This document shows, piece after piece, positions 23,590-36,700 of a DNA stretch of 64,000 bases. The translations under genes and the position numbers were made by a program. Every line of letters starts with the position of its first letter. Within the stretch, counting starts at the first letter, position 1. Origin of the DNA: Plantago major (Eukaryota > Streptophyta > Magnoliopsida > Lamiales > Plantaginaceae); the NCBI GenBank assembly GCA_026545765.1, contig CM048841.1, positions 95,251,352 through 95,315,351 of the forward strand, given 5' to 3'. A model generated the notes under the pieces. It saw only the letters and a list, made by a program, of their open reading frames with translations. It searched no databases and was not told the origin of the DNA.

Positions 23590-24898
23590 TATAGTTTACT
23601 TATTACAATAGATGAAGGTAGTATTCCATACTAATAAACGAAACGTAAAATAAAATAGTAGCAATCGAAGGTCAAATACATTTTATTGTAAATAATAAAT
23701 CAAATTAACTCATGAAGAATGATAGTAGGATACATACGTATAAAGCAAAACAGGAGACTAATAAATCAAATTCAAGGTGAGTATCGTTTTCAATTCTAAA
23801 TAATAATCTAAATTAATGAATCTCAAACAACATCCGGATCTTCGTGAACTGCATAAAACATAGTAAACATTAGTTAATTAACTAAATAAAACAAATTGCA
23901 ATATAACGTTGAAGTTGTTATAAAAAAAAATACCTCAAAGAGAGCTAAAAACCTACTTGTAGACTACGTTGGTTGTCGTATCGATTGGATTACCTTCCTC
24001 ATCAAGCGCTAACACCTTTAGCCCTTTCTTGCTCGTTACTCTCGAGAATGCCACATATAGTTGTCCATGACTGAAAACAGGGTTTGGAAGGTAGAGTCCA
24101 ACATGAGAAAGTGATTGTCCCTGACTCTTGTTGATTGTCATTGCATAGCAAATTGAGATAGGAAATTGTCTCCTTTGGAATCTAATAGGAAACTTAGTAA
24201 GATCGGAAGGTGTGAGTACCATTCGAGGTATGAAAACCTTCTTTCCATCATTCTTTCCATGTATAGTCTTAGCCTCAAGTACATGTTTCCCAATTGCAGT
24301 GACAATCAATCTAGTACCGTTACATAGCTCAGCGGACTAGTCAATGTTCCTAAGGAGCATAATAGGAGTGCCGATCTTCAATCGAATTATGTGGTTTGGT
24401 ATTCCTGATGCCTTAATAGTGTTTAGGAACTCAACGGAGTAAACATCTTCTCTATTTACGATGTCATCTTCATCGGGACAAATGGCATCTGAACTCTTGA
24501 ACTCGGTGGCATCTCCAGGTAAAATGGACATTATATAATCATTGACCTCGTGTACGATCTCATTAGTAGGAGCAAGAATAGCTCTATCTTGAAAATACCT
24601 ACCATCACCGACATGGGATAATAAGTTTGGATATGTACTCTTAACGATCGCGTCAATTGGTGCACCGCTAGAACGGATCAACATGTCTTCGAGTATCTTG
24701 AATTCTACCTCACCGTCATTATCACCACCAATTTCACCATCTCCAACTTTCAAAAGCCACTCCGCAAACTCTTTTATTGTCTCATTCTCGGATGGTGAGC
24801 TGCCAGACTGATTAGAAATAACATTATTAGTGCAGAATATAATATAAATAAATACTATAGTCTTTAAATTGCATTAATTTGAATATAAATGAAAATTA

Positions 24899-25468
24899 CT
24901 ATGAAATGTAGGATAATACATGCAGACGCATATTCTTTGTAAGTTTAAGTACACGACATGAACTCCAAAGCTTCTTAGATGAGTAGAGAGAGGCGTGTAC
25001 TATATCCTGCCTACTTCCCTTTGGTATTACCGGCAAGATTTGTCTGAAATCCCCACCAAATACGACAACCAATCCACCAAACGGCTTGTTCCACTCACTA
25101 CCATTGGGACCTCTCATTACATCATTTAGAATGCGATCAAGTGCCTCAAAGAAAAACCTATTGGTAATGGGAGCTTCATCCCAAATGATCAACTTGGTAT
25201 TTTTCAACAGTTCTGTTAATTCGCTTCCAGGTGTAATTCTACTACAGACGGTAGTCTCGTCGACTTGCAATGGAATACTGAATCTTGAATGGGTTGTGCG
25301 GCCAGTTGGAAGAAGAAGAGAAGCTATGCCACTCGATGCAACTGGTAGAACTATGTCACGTCTACCACGTAACGCAGAACATAATGTATTGCATAAGAAT
25401 GTTTTTCCCGTACCACCATAACCGTATAGGAAAAAAACTCCACCATTACCAGAATCAACGGCATCCAT
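24899..25468 (-). other. PIF1-like helicase core inside the RepHel pseudogene (open exon)
   Basis: This is the longest undamaged helicase exon: VFFLYGYGGTGKTFLCNTL (motif I), ASSGIASLLLPTGRTTHSRF (Ia), KLIIWDEAPI (II) and VVVFGGDFRQILPVIPKGSR (III). It remains open over about 190 codons although flanking exons carry stops, which suggests that inactivation was recent. Confidence 0.85.
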
Positions 25469-28400
25469 AATAGTATGGTATCTGGACCTCGCTCATCAAG
25501 AAGACATGGATATAGGCGATTGTCGCTCAATCATCTCATCAACATCATATGACATTTCCTCAACAATCAAATTATTCATGCCATTATTAATTGTTGCATT
25601 GTCTGGCATGGGCATACCTTCAATACCACTCAAGCTAAATCCATTCCTTGCGAGTAAACTTTCAATCTCAGCAAGAGCGAAATTCTTCAATTGTTCTTCA
25701 CTAAGCTCAAGTTCTACATTTAATAAATGAGGGATGATGTTTAAATACGATGGGTGACCATAAATGAACAATATGTAAGAGATATTAATTTAAATAAATA
25801 ATTAAAATTTCATCGGATTTTTCAATTTCCTCGCATCATATATCTTTGGATGTCATCCGATAAAAACTCCCATGAGCTTTCCCATACATGCAGAGACCTT
25901 GACATACTATCAGACTGAAGCAGAATAGCGAACAAATGTCGAAGGAAACGTCCAGATCCCCAAAAATTGGCTTCCTTTATAGCATAAATGTACTCCTTGT
26001 CGTCATCGAGCAAGCCCAAAGCAAAACATGCATCGCGGTAAGTTGCATGAACAACACCATCAACCGTTCGCAGATCCTCGAAGCAAGTAGCACCCCTAAT
26101 ATGATTCAACATTATCCTCATGTAATAAAGCGGACCAGTCTTAATTGGGACGTGATAAATTCGTCCGACTTTGTTGTTGAACTGCTTCCTATCTCTCCAA
26201 ACCTTGATCTAGAATCCCACGTAATGTTTAGGGAACTCAAAGATATCTGATCTTGCGCTTACGGATTATGTTTGTTGAACTCCATCCATTTTAGGAATTT
26301 TGTCTCTAAATCGTATGTTTTTCCAAGAAGTCGATTATTAGGTCACCATCCTTAAATGTGACCGTATTTCCCTCCATATGAAAGGATAAACGTTAAATGG
26401 TCTCTATAATGAATATCATATCCCATAATACGCCGGCTTCACATGCGTATACATACGGCGATCGACATAATCCTTCACCTCATTATCCACAGTTATTTTG
26501 GCACCTATCCTATCCACCCCTTTGTTGACGTACTTAAAGAGATATTTTATTGAATTGGACTTATTGCACCATTCAACATTAATGTGTGCCTGGTACTTCA
26601 TCAATAGAAAGGGATTATATGGTACGATGAACCTGTGGAATTATATCAAATGAACTTAGTCGTGTTGATATAAAAACAAAAATAAAAAATGGTTAAACAA
26701 TAACAGTATAATGAGATTGATTATTTAAATTAAATAATTTATGACTAAACGTACCTATTATCAATAAGCTCCCCATTCTTCTCAATTGTGGCACATGTAT
26801 CACGCCTCTTGTATACCGGGTAGCCATTGCCGTCAAATATGGTACGTTCATTAAAAGATTTTGGGAATTTCTTAGAGCATTTCTTCCCATCATGCATGCA
26901 CGGTGAGGTTGGATTCAATGGACCGCACGGACCATGTACCATGTACTCAGATACGGCCTTGTACAACTCCGGGTTAAGTTCCTTGTCAGGTATCTCAGCG
27001 GATATGAACTCATCTATAGCATCTCCTGACATGTTTACATCCCTCGATCTACCCAGAGAAGAATATGTGCATGTGGGAGACCACGTTTCTGAAACTCAAT
27101 GGTGTACACAACTACAAAATCCAAAAGATTAAAACAATAAATAATAATTACAAATTAACTAATAAATAACATGCTATGAAAACAGAAGGCAACAAATAGT
27201 TCTATGATGAGTGATTACCTCCTATGGCCTTTCCAAAGACATTTTCTGTTTTCAAATCCTTTATCAGTTGATCCAACTTCATCTTGAAGATGCGACTCAA
27301 TACATCAGGTCTATCCTCGGGACGCAGACCCTTAGACTCCATCCAACGTGTGATCTCAGGCCATTTCGGATTGCATGTGAAAGTGATGAAGAGTTCAGGA
27401 TAGCCTATACTCTTGCAGATGGCCATTGCATCTTGGAAGTTCTGAACCATATATCTAGGACCTCCAACAAAAGAAGATGGCAACACAAATCGTTTACCAA
27501 CATTTCCGGTAGGATCATTTGGATCTATATCACCTGTTCTTATGGCATCATCAAGGGACTTATAGTTATCGGATCTCAATAATGGTTGGTTCCTCATCAC
27601 GAATGAAAGCCTTTGAGATTCCATCATCATGTAACCATCTACTATGAACTGCTGGAACAATTCCCTACTGAGTAGTATGGTTTGTGCTTCATTGGCACGA
27701 TCAAAAATCCGAAAAGACAAAAACTCCTTGATAGTAACCTTGTGCTTAACACCTTTTGACTTATCAGTGTGCATAATCTCCGTATGATATCCATCTTCAC
27801 CATATGGGAAAGGTAGGGGATATTGCATTGGAAGGTAGCTCGGATGCAATTCAGAAATCCTCTTAAAATCTCCTTGTTTAGGCTCGAGAATAATATCACG
27901 GGGATCCATGTCATACTCATCGTTACCTTCATAAGTAAATTTATAAAGTTAGTTAATTTATAATATAGAAATAGCGGATACATGCTTATATCACGATATT
28001 ATCTAACGAAGATTGGCATTAGAGCAAACATACCAACAATTAATGCAGCTACTTCAGAACATGTTGGTAGATTGTACATCCGTCCATCACGTGATCTCCT
28101 TCCAATAAGACATAGTTTCACATTCATGTCAGCACTCTCCTTGAAACGATCGGCAGCCATACGAAAATTTTTGGCAATTGGATTTTCCTCATCTATCATG
28201 TCCTTTAGATCATCAACAATAGATGGATCTACAGCAGCAGTACTTTTTGATCTGCAAATAATTTTTTTTCCTCAACATGAGCTATTAACTTATATGCATA
28301 TATTGTAATCAAAATGTATGTATAGAATTAACTAAATCAATAACATTGCATGAAGTAGAGATATCATACCGAACAACATCAATTCTATCTTTAGTTTCAT

Positions 28401-28840
28401 CCTCTCCGCAGTACATATAAAGCTGAGAAAATTTAGGAGTTTCGCCTTCATCTGGCAACAAACTACCAAGCCTATGATAATTATTTCCGCCAAGCCTGTA
28501 TGTATAAGGACCACTCCCATTGTTGACTGAATTGTCTTGTATACCACCCATCGAAGTAAATGCATACATCATGTTGTAAGCTCTTATGTGCTCAATATAA
28601 TTTCTACTCTTAATATGCCTATTTTGCAAAAGATCACTTAGGAGACGCGGAGGTTGCCTGAGAATAGGTAACTGTATTTTTCCACGGCTACAACACAAAC
28701 CAAATTCTGGATTGCTCAATGGAGAATTTTTTATCCTCTCGTCAAACCACATAAGTGCACCACAAAATTTACAGGCATATGTAGGATCACCCATATCTTG
28801 ATATGCTACATGATGATAATTATAAATATGATTAATAAAG

Positions 28841-28952
<112 letters not shown>

Positions 28953-30649
28953 GCAAATATACATAACCATGGTAATAGATGATTACCTACTACTGAGATG
29001 CCAATATTCCTTCGAGCAATCATATCCTTCTTGTCTTGTCTTGCTTTCGTTGCTCTCTTTCGTGAATTCTTATTTTTCTCAGCAGTTGAGGGCTCTTCGG
29101 GAAGAACCCTTTGCAAATTTTGGGTATATTTATCGAGTAGATGTTCTATATGCTTATCCGCAAGTGGTATTGATTGTTCGACATTAAGAGGCACTGGAAT
29201 TTCTGAATCATAAAAAAATGCGCTTGTTAGGTATATTTGAAGACCCTTCATCCCATCAGTACAAAATATATAGATGTAATCACTTTATCAAATAAAAAAA
29301 ATAAAAAATAAAAAATCAATATACTTACTATATCCTCTGGAATCTTCATGGTACATGAAATAATCAAACGGATTTGACTTGAGATGCCGTCTCATTGTTA
29401 AAGTAAATCTCCGGTTCATTTTATTGAACCGCGTAACAACCTTGTAATCTTCATTCATATTCCCTAGGTAGAATATATAAATGTGCGAATATAATTAGAA
29501 CAAATTTCATGTGAGGGCATAAACGGATTATTAATACATCATTTCAACTTACTTGATGACTGCTCCAAATCTGGCGATGAAATATCCATGGAAATTTGCT
29601 TTGTAACTTGATGTAGGACATCCCGACCAATAGTTAGTTGCTTACCGTGTCTAACAGATGTAGAACTCTCAGGAACGTCGTTGATAACTCCAGGAGTGAT
29701 GTACCGGTGTCCATGCACTATAATGATATTTGTATAATCAAACATACTAACACTATTCAAAAATATATAATTATACAAAAATTAAAAAGCAACAAAAAAT
29801 TATACCATCTGTAACCATTTCAATGGAATGCTTCCTTGGTCGTGGATATCACACATCGATGCAAGAGATTTAGATAGACCAACATTTGGTGTAGTTAAAA
29901 CTAATTTTGACGTGTTGGTATTTGTAATGGTTTGGCCTGATCTCAACACTGATACAAATAATATCGTTAAAAGAGCTTTTATATATGCATAAATTCACAC
30001 AAAACGTACAAATTGATATAAAATAAAAAATTACCATTGGTGATGTCCTTCAATGGTGATACGATAGTACGGAGGCCCTGGGATATTGCATTACCATTTT
30101 GATCCGGTTCTTGAGGCTGTAAGGATTGATACGATGCTCGGTTCTTTTTAAAGCTTGTACCATTTTCATTATTAACTTGATCGATCATGACAAACAAAAC
30201 AAATAAAATAATATTATATATTTCACATACATATAATGGAATATGTATTAAATATAAAATATATTTAAATTCAATAGAATACTACCATTAGTAATATCAT
30301 TCAACGGAGATGGTGTACTCGGACTGTTTAGAAACCTTGTTCTTTTTCCAGACAAAGTTTGTGCAACATTAAAATGTTTATCTGGATCGCTATAGTTTGA
30401 AGACTTAGGACGTCTACCGTCCATCACTACACAAATATAAAAAAAATCATTAAACTGTGTAAAGTACTAACTTGTATCAATCATAAGCAACAAAGAAGTG
30501 TAAGGCAGAACATCACTTATTATGCTCGATATTTCTTTCAATATTCTCGATAGATGAAGTAGTATATGGATTTGGGTTGCCTACAACTACTACATGCCAG
30601 AGTCCAAATTTACTAGGCCTGAAAGCCCAAATAACCGACCAAGCAAACA

Positions 30650-33300
30650 ATGACCATATTTCCTGTAAAAACCCTAGAATCCACTACTCTACATTTTTTC
30701 TATCTATCAGTACCCACCCATCGTTTCTCTCTCTATAACAACAACCATATTTCCTGTAAAAACATCTGCCATTGTCCGATATATACAATGCCCCGAGAAC
30801 AACTCTCGATTCTTCCTAATAATTTGTCCCAGTCTTACCGATACTTGAAAATATTTGGTGTATTATAAACAATTCGAAAGATGTTTTTACAGCTTTTTAG
30901 CTACTTGATTCTTTGTTTTCGAAGATGGGGGATACAAACCGGATCAATATGAAGGATTGGGGTAAGCTTTTAAGATCGACTTTGAATTTTTTTTTTTATG
31001 ATTGTTACTTTCGAATTTTTATATTGTGTTAGGCTTTGATTTCATTTCTTTTATGAACGATTACAGATCTGTTGTTTCTTTGTACGGTAGAGAAAATATC
31101 GATTTGGATATGCTCTTCATCTCCAATTTCTGTCCAATCGACTCAGAAAATGAAACGGAGAAAAGGGTACGACTCTGTTTTCCTTCAAATGCCTCACTGT
31201 CTGTACTTTCCACTGTTCCTTTCTTCGTCTTCAGTATATCATTTTCTACTATATTGTTATTATTTCTATCAACCCGGATGCTAATCTAAAGTTGTTTCTT
31301 ATTTATGTTATTGCAGATCTGGATGTTTGAAAGTAAATGAAGACTTGTTAAAGATTTTCTCGGCCAGAAATTAACTGAACATATCAGATCTGGTAAATTC
31401 TTGAACAGATCTGAACGTATCTTTCTGATTGTATGTGGATTTATTGTATATATGAACCCTTCTTCGAATAATCTCACATGCATAATAATCTAAGGACTTT
31501 ATATAAATAAACTGCAGTTGCATTTTCATTTAATTAATAAAATCAGACTTCAAATATTTTCTTATTAATGTTATAGCATATATGGATATTTGAAAGTAGA
31601 TGAAGACGGGTTAAAGATTAGCTAAGAAAGAAATTAACTTCGCATTTCAGATCTGGTAAATTCTTGAACAGATTTATCGTATCTTTCTGTTTTTATGTGG
31701 GTTTATTGTATATATGAACAATTATTCGACTAATCTCACATGCATAATAATCTAAGGACTTAATATAAATAAACAGCTTGGAATTACATGTATCTTATCA
31801 ACCATGTGAAACGTCTTCTGATGATTTTGTATAAACTAAACTTGAACAGATCGAATATGTTTCTATACTAATCTCTAAGGTACATAATACTTTATACAAT
31901 TCCATATACAACTTTATATATGTTCTGAATCAACGTAAAACAAAATAAGCATCCTAAAATAATGTCTTTTTGTAAAATTACTAAGGTTTTCATTCAATTA
32001 TATGCGAGTTATTATGGAGATAAGCTTTGGAAAATTACATCAGAGGACGGATGTCAATCAAACAATTTAACACAAAAGCTTTGCGCATAAATGGCCCGGT
32101 ATGTAATTGGTACTAAAATTGACAAAACCATACCTGCTTTAGCAAATGTTTGAACACTTGTGATGTCTGTAACTGTAGAGGACTACTTTTTTACTTCACG
32201 ACATGATGATAGATCTGTGATAAGAACGGAGAATAGTGATATGTAAGTATATCACAGAAAGTAGAAAGCACTTAATTGATAGGTACAATATGATGTAGTT
32301 GTTGAGCAGAGTATAGAGAATTACCGTAGATCAGAGATTTTGTAAAATGAGGAAGTGTTGATAACTTTGTGACTAACTTCATCTATTGAAGTTAAATAGA
32401 TTATTACTTTTGACTTAAAAAGATACCAACTATTTGGAAATATGTGGACTCTAGAGTCCTTAAGAAATATGTCTTATACTGTACAAATCTCAACAACTTA
32501 CAATAAAATCTTAACAACTTTGATAGACAGTGCCAAAAAAATTTCGTTTACATTTTAATTATGGTCAAACCATATAATGTACTGTGTCTTTTTTTAGATG
32601 GATTGTTGATTGAGGGTATATAAAATGTTGTAGGTAAACTGGGGACACAGAAATCAACAAAAAGAAAGATTTCAGATCGGGTAATCAGTCGAAAAGGTAA
32701 GCCAGAATTTTGTAGATAGATTAGATTTATGGGACTATTCCAAAAAGACATTGAATAGGGATATAATTATAATATTTCATAAGGTATTATTCATCTTAAT
32801 AATTCATCTTAATATTTTGCTGATTTCTTAAGTAAAAACACATTTTGAAATTGAATGAACATTTGCAGCAGAAAATCAGATTTGGCTGAACAAAGTCGAA
32901 CACAGAAAATGGAATTTAAAACGGAAGGAAAACTGGGCAGGAGGAAGACTGCATACCCGGGACCGAGTTCGTAACATACTGTAGAATGTAATTCGATAGG
33001 ACATCAGTGGTTTGTATTATAAGTTAGTTTTTATTGAAAGCGTTCTCGGTTCCGAGACCTCGGAAGACAGGTAAAACAGGTGTTCCTGTTAAATTACTCG
33101 TCTCCGCCTTTCAATTCCATGCGCTTAAGTTTATATCTTTCCTGGTTGCATGCATGTATTATTGAGATAGGTTACTCAATACAAATGGTTCCCTATCGCG
33201 TATAGTTTTCGAATTTAGGTGATATTAGACTTTACAAAGTATACTTAGGATCTGACTTAATAGTGTAAAATAATAGAGTAACGAATATTCTCCATAATAG
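30650..33300. other. Helitron interior without a recognised gene
   Basis: Between the RepHel start and the RPA-like gene. On + there is a short ATG frame at about 30925 (MGDTNRINMKDWG) with a GT donor, and another splice-like exon near 31060–31170, but I recognise no domain. Apart from the tandem repeat at 31.3–31.8 kb I see no structure. Confidence 0.4.
31315..31790. repeat. tandem direct repeat inside the Helitron
   Basis: A segment of about 200 bp at 31315–31510 recurs at 31577–31785: [C/T]GGAT[G/A]TTTGAAAGTA[A/G]ATGAAGAC, then AGATCTGGTAAATTCTTGAACAGAT, then CACATGCATAATAATCTAAGGACTT. The copies differ by scattered substitutions and small gaps. No conserved coding frame. Confidence 0.8.
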
Positions 33301-33472
33301 AAAAGGGAAATGTTTATTAAAGATCGTTCGAAATCAAAACAAAATACCCTAAAACTGAAAAACTAACTTATTCTTGCATCCTAATGAAAAATGCGAAGCT
33401 ACTGGAATGGAAAACCATAATAAGACAACTAAACCATAACGTTATTATAATATAACAAAGATCATGAAGTTT

Positions 33473-34346
33473 TCAAGCATTCTTCTCCTTCTTTACGACC
33501 ACTTTAGTCGAGGACTCATGAACTACGACTGGGCAAACTTCATCATCATCATCCACATCAATAGGCCTGCTACGTTTGTAGGGAGTGGTTGTATTCTCAG
33601 ATCCATTACTCGTTGAATCATGATCTGTAGAGTCCTCAGTGACTTTCTCTTTGCCTTTCCCTGAAACATTGCCTCCAATTTTTTCCTCGCTCTCCTTAGG
33701 TTCAGATGCCACCTCCTAAAAACAGATTACCCCACAATAAGTTAACTTATTCAAAATCAAATACAAAGTACACGGAAAAAAAACAGAGATATGTATTACA
33801 CTTGCAGAAAGGCTGCAGTATTCCCCAAGTATAGTATCATCATCTGTCAAGTACTCTACACTATAATCATTGAATCCCTTGACAATGTTGTATTCCCTCG
33901 CAACCTTGATCCTTATCAAATAATTCTTGTCCAATATCGGGGCAAAATCCATAGGAATATCATCCTCATCACCTTCCTACAAAGAGATCAATACTTCTGT
34001 TATTAAAGTTGAATTTTGCATCGAACTCTAAATTTAGCAACTCATTTTATTAAATTAATTACCTCCATGAGAGAAGCAAGAATTGAAGCAGCTGTCTTGC
34101 CTATGAGGCCCTTCACCATATCCTCAAAAAGAACAACTATGATAGTATCGGAAGATTTTTCACCCGTTGCAATTATCTTCAGTCGGAACCTATAGTGGAA
34201 TATAATGCATATTATATTCTGCCAATATCCGTGAAAATGAAACTTGTGAATAAGGAGCCACGTTTTATATACCTTGGTATGACTGTCTCTATTTTCTTCG
34301 CACAGGTAAGGTTGGTGCATATGTCTCCAAGTTTCCTGTCTTCCAT
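33473..34346 (-). pseudogene. RPA1-like (replication protein A, C-terminal OB fold) gene, N-terminally truncated, Helitron-borne
   Basis: Exons read on the minus strand: 34346–34270 (MEDRKLGDICTNLTCAKK...VIPR), about 34189–34062 (FRLKIIATGEKSSDTIIVVL, FEDMVKGLIGKTAASILASL), about 33976–33800 (FAPILDKNYLIRIKVAREYN...DDDTILGEYCSLS) and 33715–33473, ending in an acidic/basic tail (KRSRPIDVDDDDEVCPVV) and a stop. This matches the C-terminal zinc-ribbon/OB domain of plant RPA70-like proteins encoded by Helitrons. The ribbon is partial (one C-x4-C pair) and the two upstream DNA-binding OB folds are missing; their place is taken by the F-box-like gene. ATG 34346 might be used, but a functional ssDNA-binding protein seems unlikely. 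Confidence 0.75.
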
Positions 34347-34425
34347 CTTAATCTTACGAATACAATATTCTTCTTATAATAAGAAATTAAATGATTTAGA
34401 AATAAACAAAAGTTCTATGGTGACA

Positions 34426-35300
34426 TTATCTCTTCTTACAGTGCACGTGCATGCCACCACGGTTAGGATGGTGTCGTTTCCTGCCAATGCTCAAGTAATT
34501 AGAACTCATGTGGGAAACTTCTATGTCGGCAACACAATTTGGGCATTGATTGTATTTGTACCCATGGGTTTTCTGATTATTATCACATGCATCATTCGGG
34601 TTGTTCCGCTGACAGAACAACGGAACATCTAGATCTAATGGATTCTTCAGCTTTAATTTGGATAGTCTAGATTTCAATGACCATCTAGAAGAGCTAATGT
34701 AAAGAACTCCAAGATAATTAGATTTCAGGTATGCTAATCCACATACACCTTGATCACGAACATGTATTTCCTTGCTGAATAGCTTCATATAGTTGATGCA
34801 ATAATTTGCCTCGTTGTGCTTCAAAGATATAGCCATCTCCATATATTGGTACGCTTCGGATTCATTCCCATCGACGAAGTATGCTTGCTGTGGTATAAAT
34901 GTAACAAAATCATAAATAAGAACGCGTTATGTGTTATCAACACGTTACTGATATCTGTGGCACTTTACATTGTTTATTTTCTTACCAATGACTTTCTTAA
35001 TACGGCTTCGGGATTTTCTGCCAAAGACATTCTATCGATCAATGGTTGAGGAACAATTACATCTGGCTCGATCTGTATATTCTTCAGAACTGTCCGTGTG
35101 TTTCCCAGCCGATAGAACCATGGGCAGCTAATAAATATAAAAAACGATGAGTTATAATGCAAATTTCAATCAAATGTTAAGATGAAGTAAAACAAAGCAT
35201 AAAAAAACCTAGAAGTTATTCTTGCCCATGCATCCGTTGATTGAAACGAAAGTTTTTCAAGAATGGTAATCCACAAATCGTCTGGTAAATTTAGACTCAT
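34426..35300 (-). CDS. F-box-like protein (At2g35280 type) carried inside the Helitron
   Basis: Three exons, 35300–35209, 35127–34986 and 34887–34426, join in frame without a stop to give 231 residues. The N-terminus MSLNLPDDLWITILEKLSF is a clear F-box start, followed by CPWFYRLGN and, in exon 2, the NPEAVLRKSL helix. Exon 3 carries ESEAYQYMEMAISLKHNEAN, a Sel1/TPR-like pair of helices as in At2g35280/At1g67340-like F-box proteins. It then becomes Asn/Cys/His-rich with CPNC. F-box proteins are substrate receptors of SCF ubiquitin ligases; the target is unknown. It lies on the same strand as RepHel and RPA and inside the Helitron ends, so it is probably a captured host gene. The last 80 residues diverge from the family pattern as I know it and may be read-through into element sequence. 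Confidence 0.6.
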
Positions 35301-36700
35301 CGAACCTGCTGTGCTAGGCATGAATGTGACGTAAATTTAGTAAATCTTGATAAGACCTATATAGGAAGTAGGTAAACAAACGTACTATGCTATTTCACCG
35401 GAAATTTAAATTCAAATATTGGATTCTAACAAACAACATGGAATTAAACCTAGTAGAGCCATAAAAATAGGGGGCTTTAATCTGAAAAATTTACTTTCAC
35501 GCCAAATTTTAGCAAGTTCATTATTTTACGCCAGGTTAGTTGTAGTCAAATTATTCTGAACAGTCATTAATTTACTTTCACGACACAATCTCCTCCATAA
35601 AAATAGGGGGCTTTAACAACTAATTATTGATTAACTTGCAAAGAGATGAACTTTCCTTCTTCAAATATTGATGAATTAAAAACCATTTAATTTTGGAGGG
35701 AATTTGCCACATCAGCTTTTTGCTTATGTGGCATAGCTCTGCTTTAATTTAGACTATCACTTTTATCATATATATATAGATACTTGGAAGTAGTTATTAG
35801 TCCACCACTTCCTTAATTTTAGGCTATATACAACCGTATCCAAATATTACTATTCATAGGAATAATATCATCTATTCAAACTTTGTGATTTGGGTTGTAG
35901 TTTTTTTAGTTCTTTTTATATATTTTTCAGATAACTTTATAAAAAGTAACGAGGAAATAATATGTTCTATCAATTTTTTAAATTCGTAAAATTTTTATAT
36001 GATTAAAATGGTGTATTGATTTTTTTCTATTATATGAATTCAAAATTTAAAATAAAAAGAATGTCACGCGGGTATCCGCGTGTCACGGTTACTAGTAATA
36101 TATAATAATAATAATAATACTGTAATGTAATACTGTAAATTATAGATGCGTCGTTTTAAAGACTTATCCGCTCTAGAATTTATATATCACGGTCAACCCA
36201 TAATCGAACCCCTTAAAAATTGACCCGACGAGGGTCAATCCAAACTCCATTCTAATTACTTGGAGTTGAATCATCCTAATTCCTACTACATACTAAAAAC
36301 GCACTTCCCTCTTTTTAGTGTTTGACCCGGTAATTCAGAACCGAAATCCATTCAAATTCATCAACTCATTTCTCCTGCCTATTTTTTAGTTTTAGAACTC
36401 CATTAATATCTCACTCTTATATTATAGCTGTGTATATGTATTAGTATATCCAAAAAAAAAAAAAAATACATACAAATACTGAAATTCCAAGTAGTTTGAT
36501 TGGAGAGTCTTCTTCAACAAGGATTCAAATTCCACACAGTGCTGAAAATAGGATAACAGTAAACAAACAGCCAGCCCTATAAGATTGGTCTTTCTTTTTC
36601 CGTAGTATTTAACTCCTGGTAATCTTCCTTCTCTCCACAAACAGAGTTCTCTGCTCACAATCACAATTCTCATAGTTTTGATTGATACATAGAATTAAAC
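35301..36700. other. Helitron 5' part and H+-ATPase promoter region
   Basis: 35301–36105 is the 5' end of the Helitron, with a repeated phrase (TAAAAATAGGGGGCTTTAA at about 35464 and 35598) and a terminal hairpin (CACGCGG / CCGCGTG) at 36064–36084. 36106–36700 is the remaining upstream region of the H+-ATPase; it includes an A-run at 36450 and a leader from roughly 36560. No defined cis element is claimed. Confidence 0.45.
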
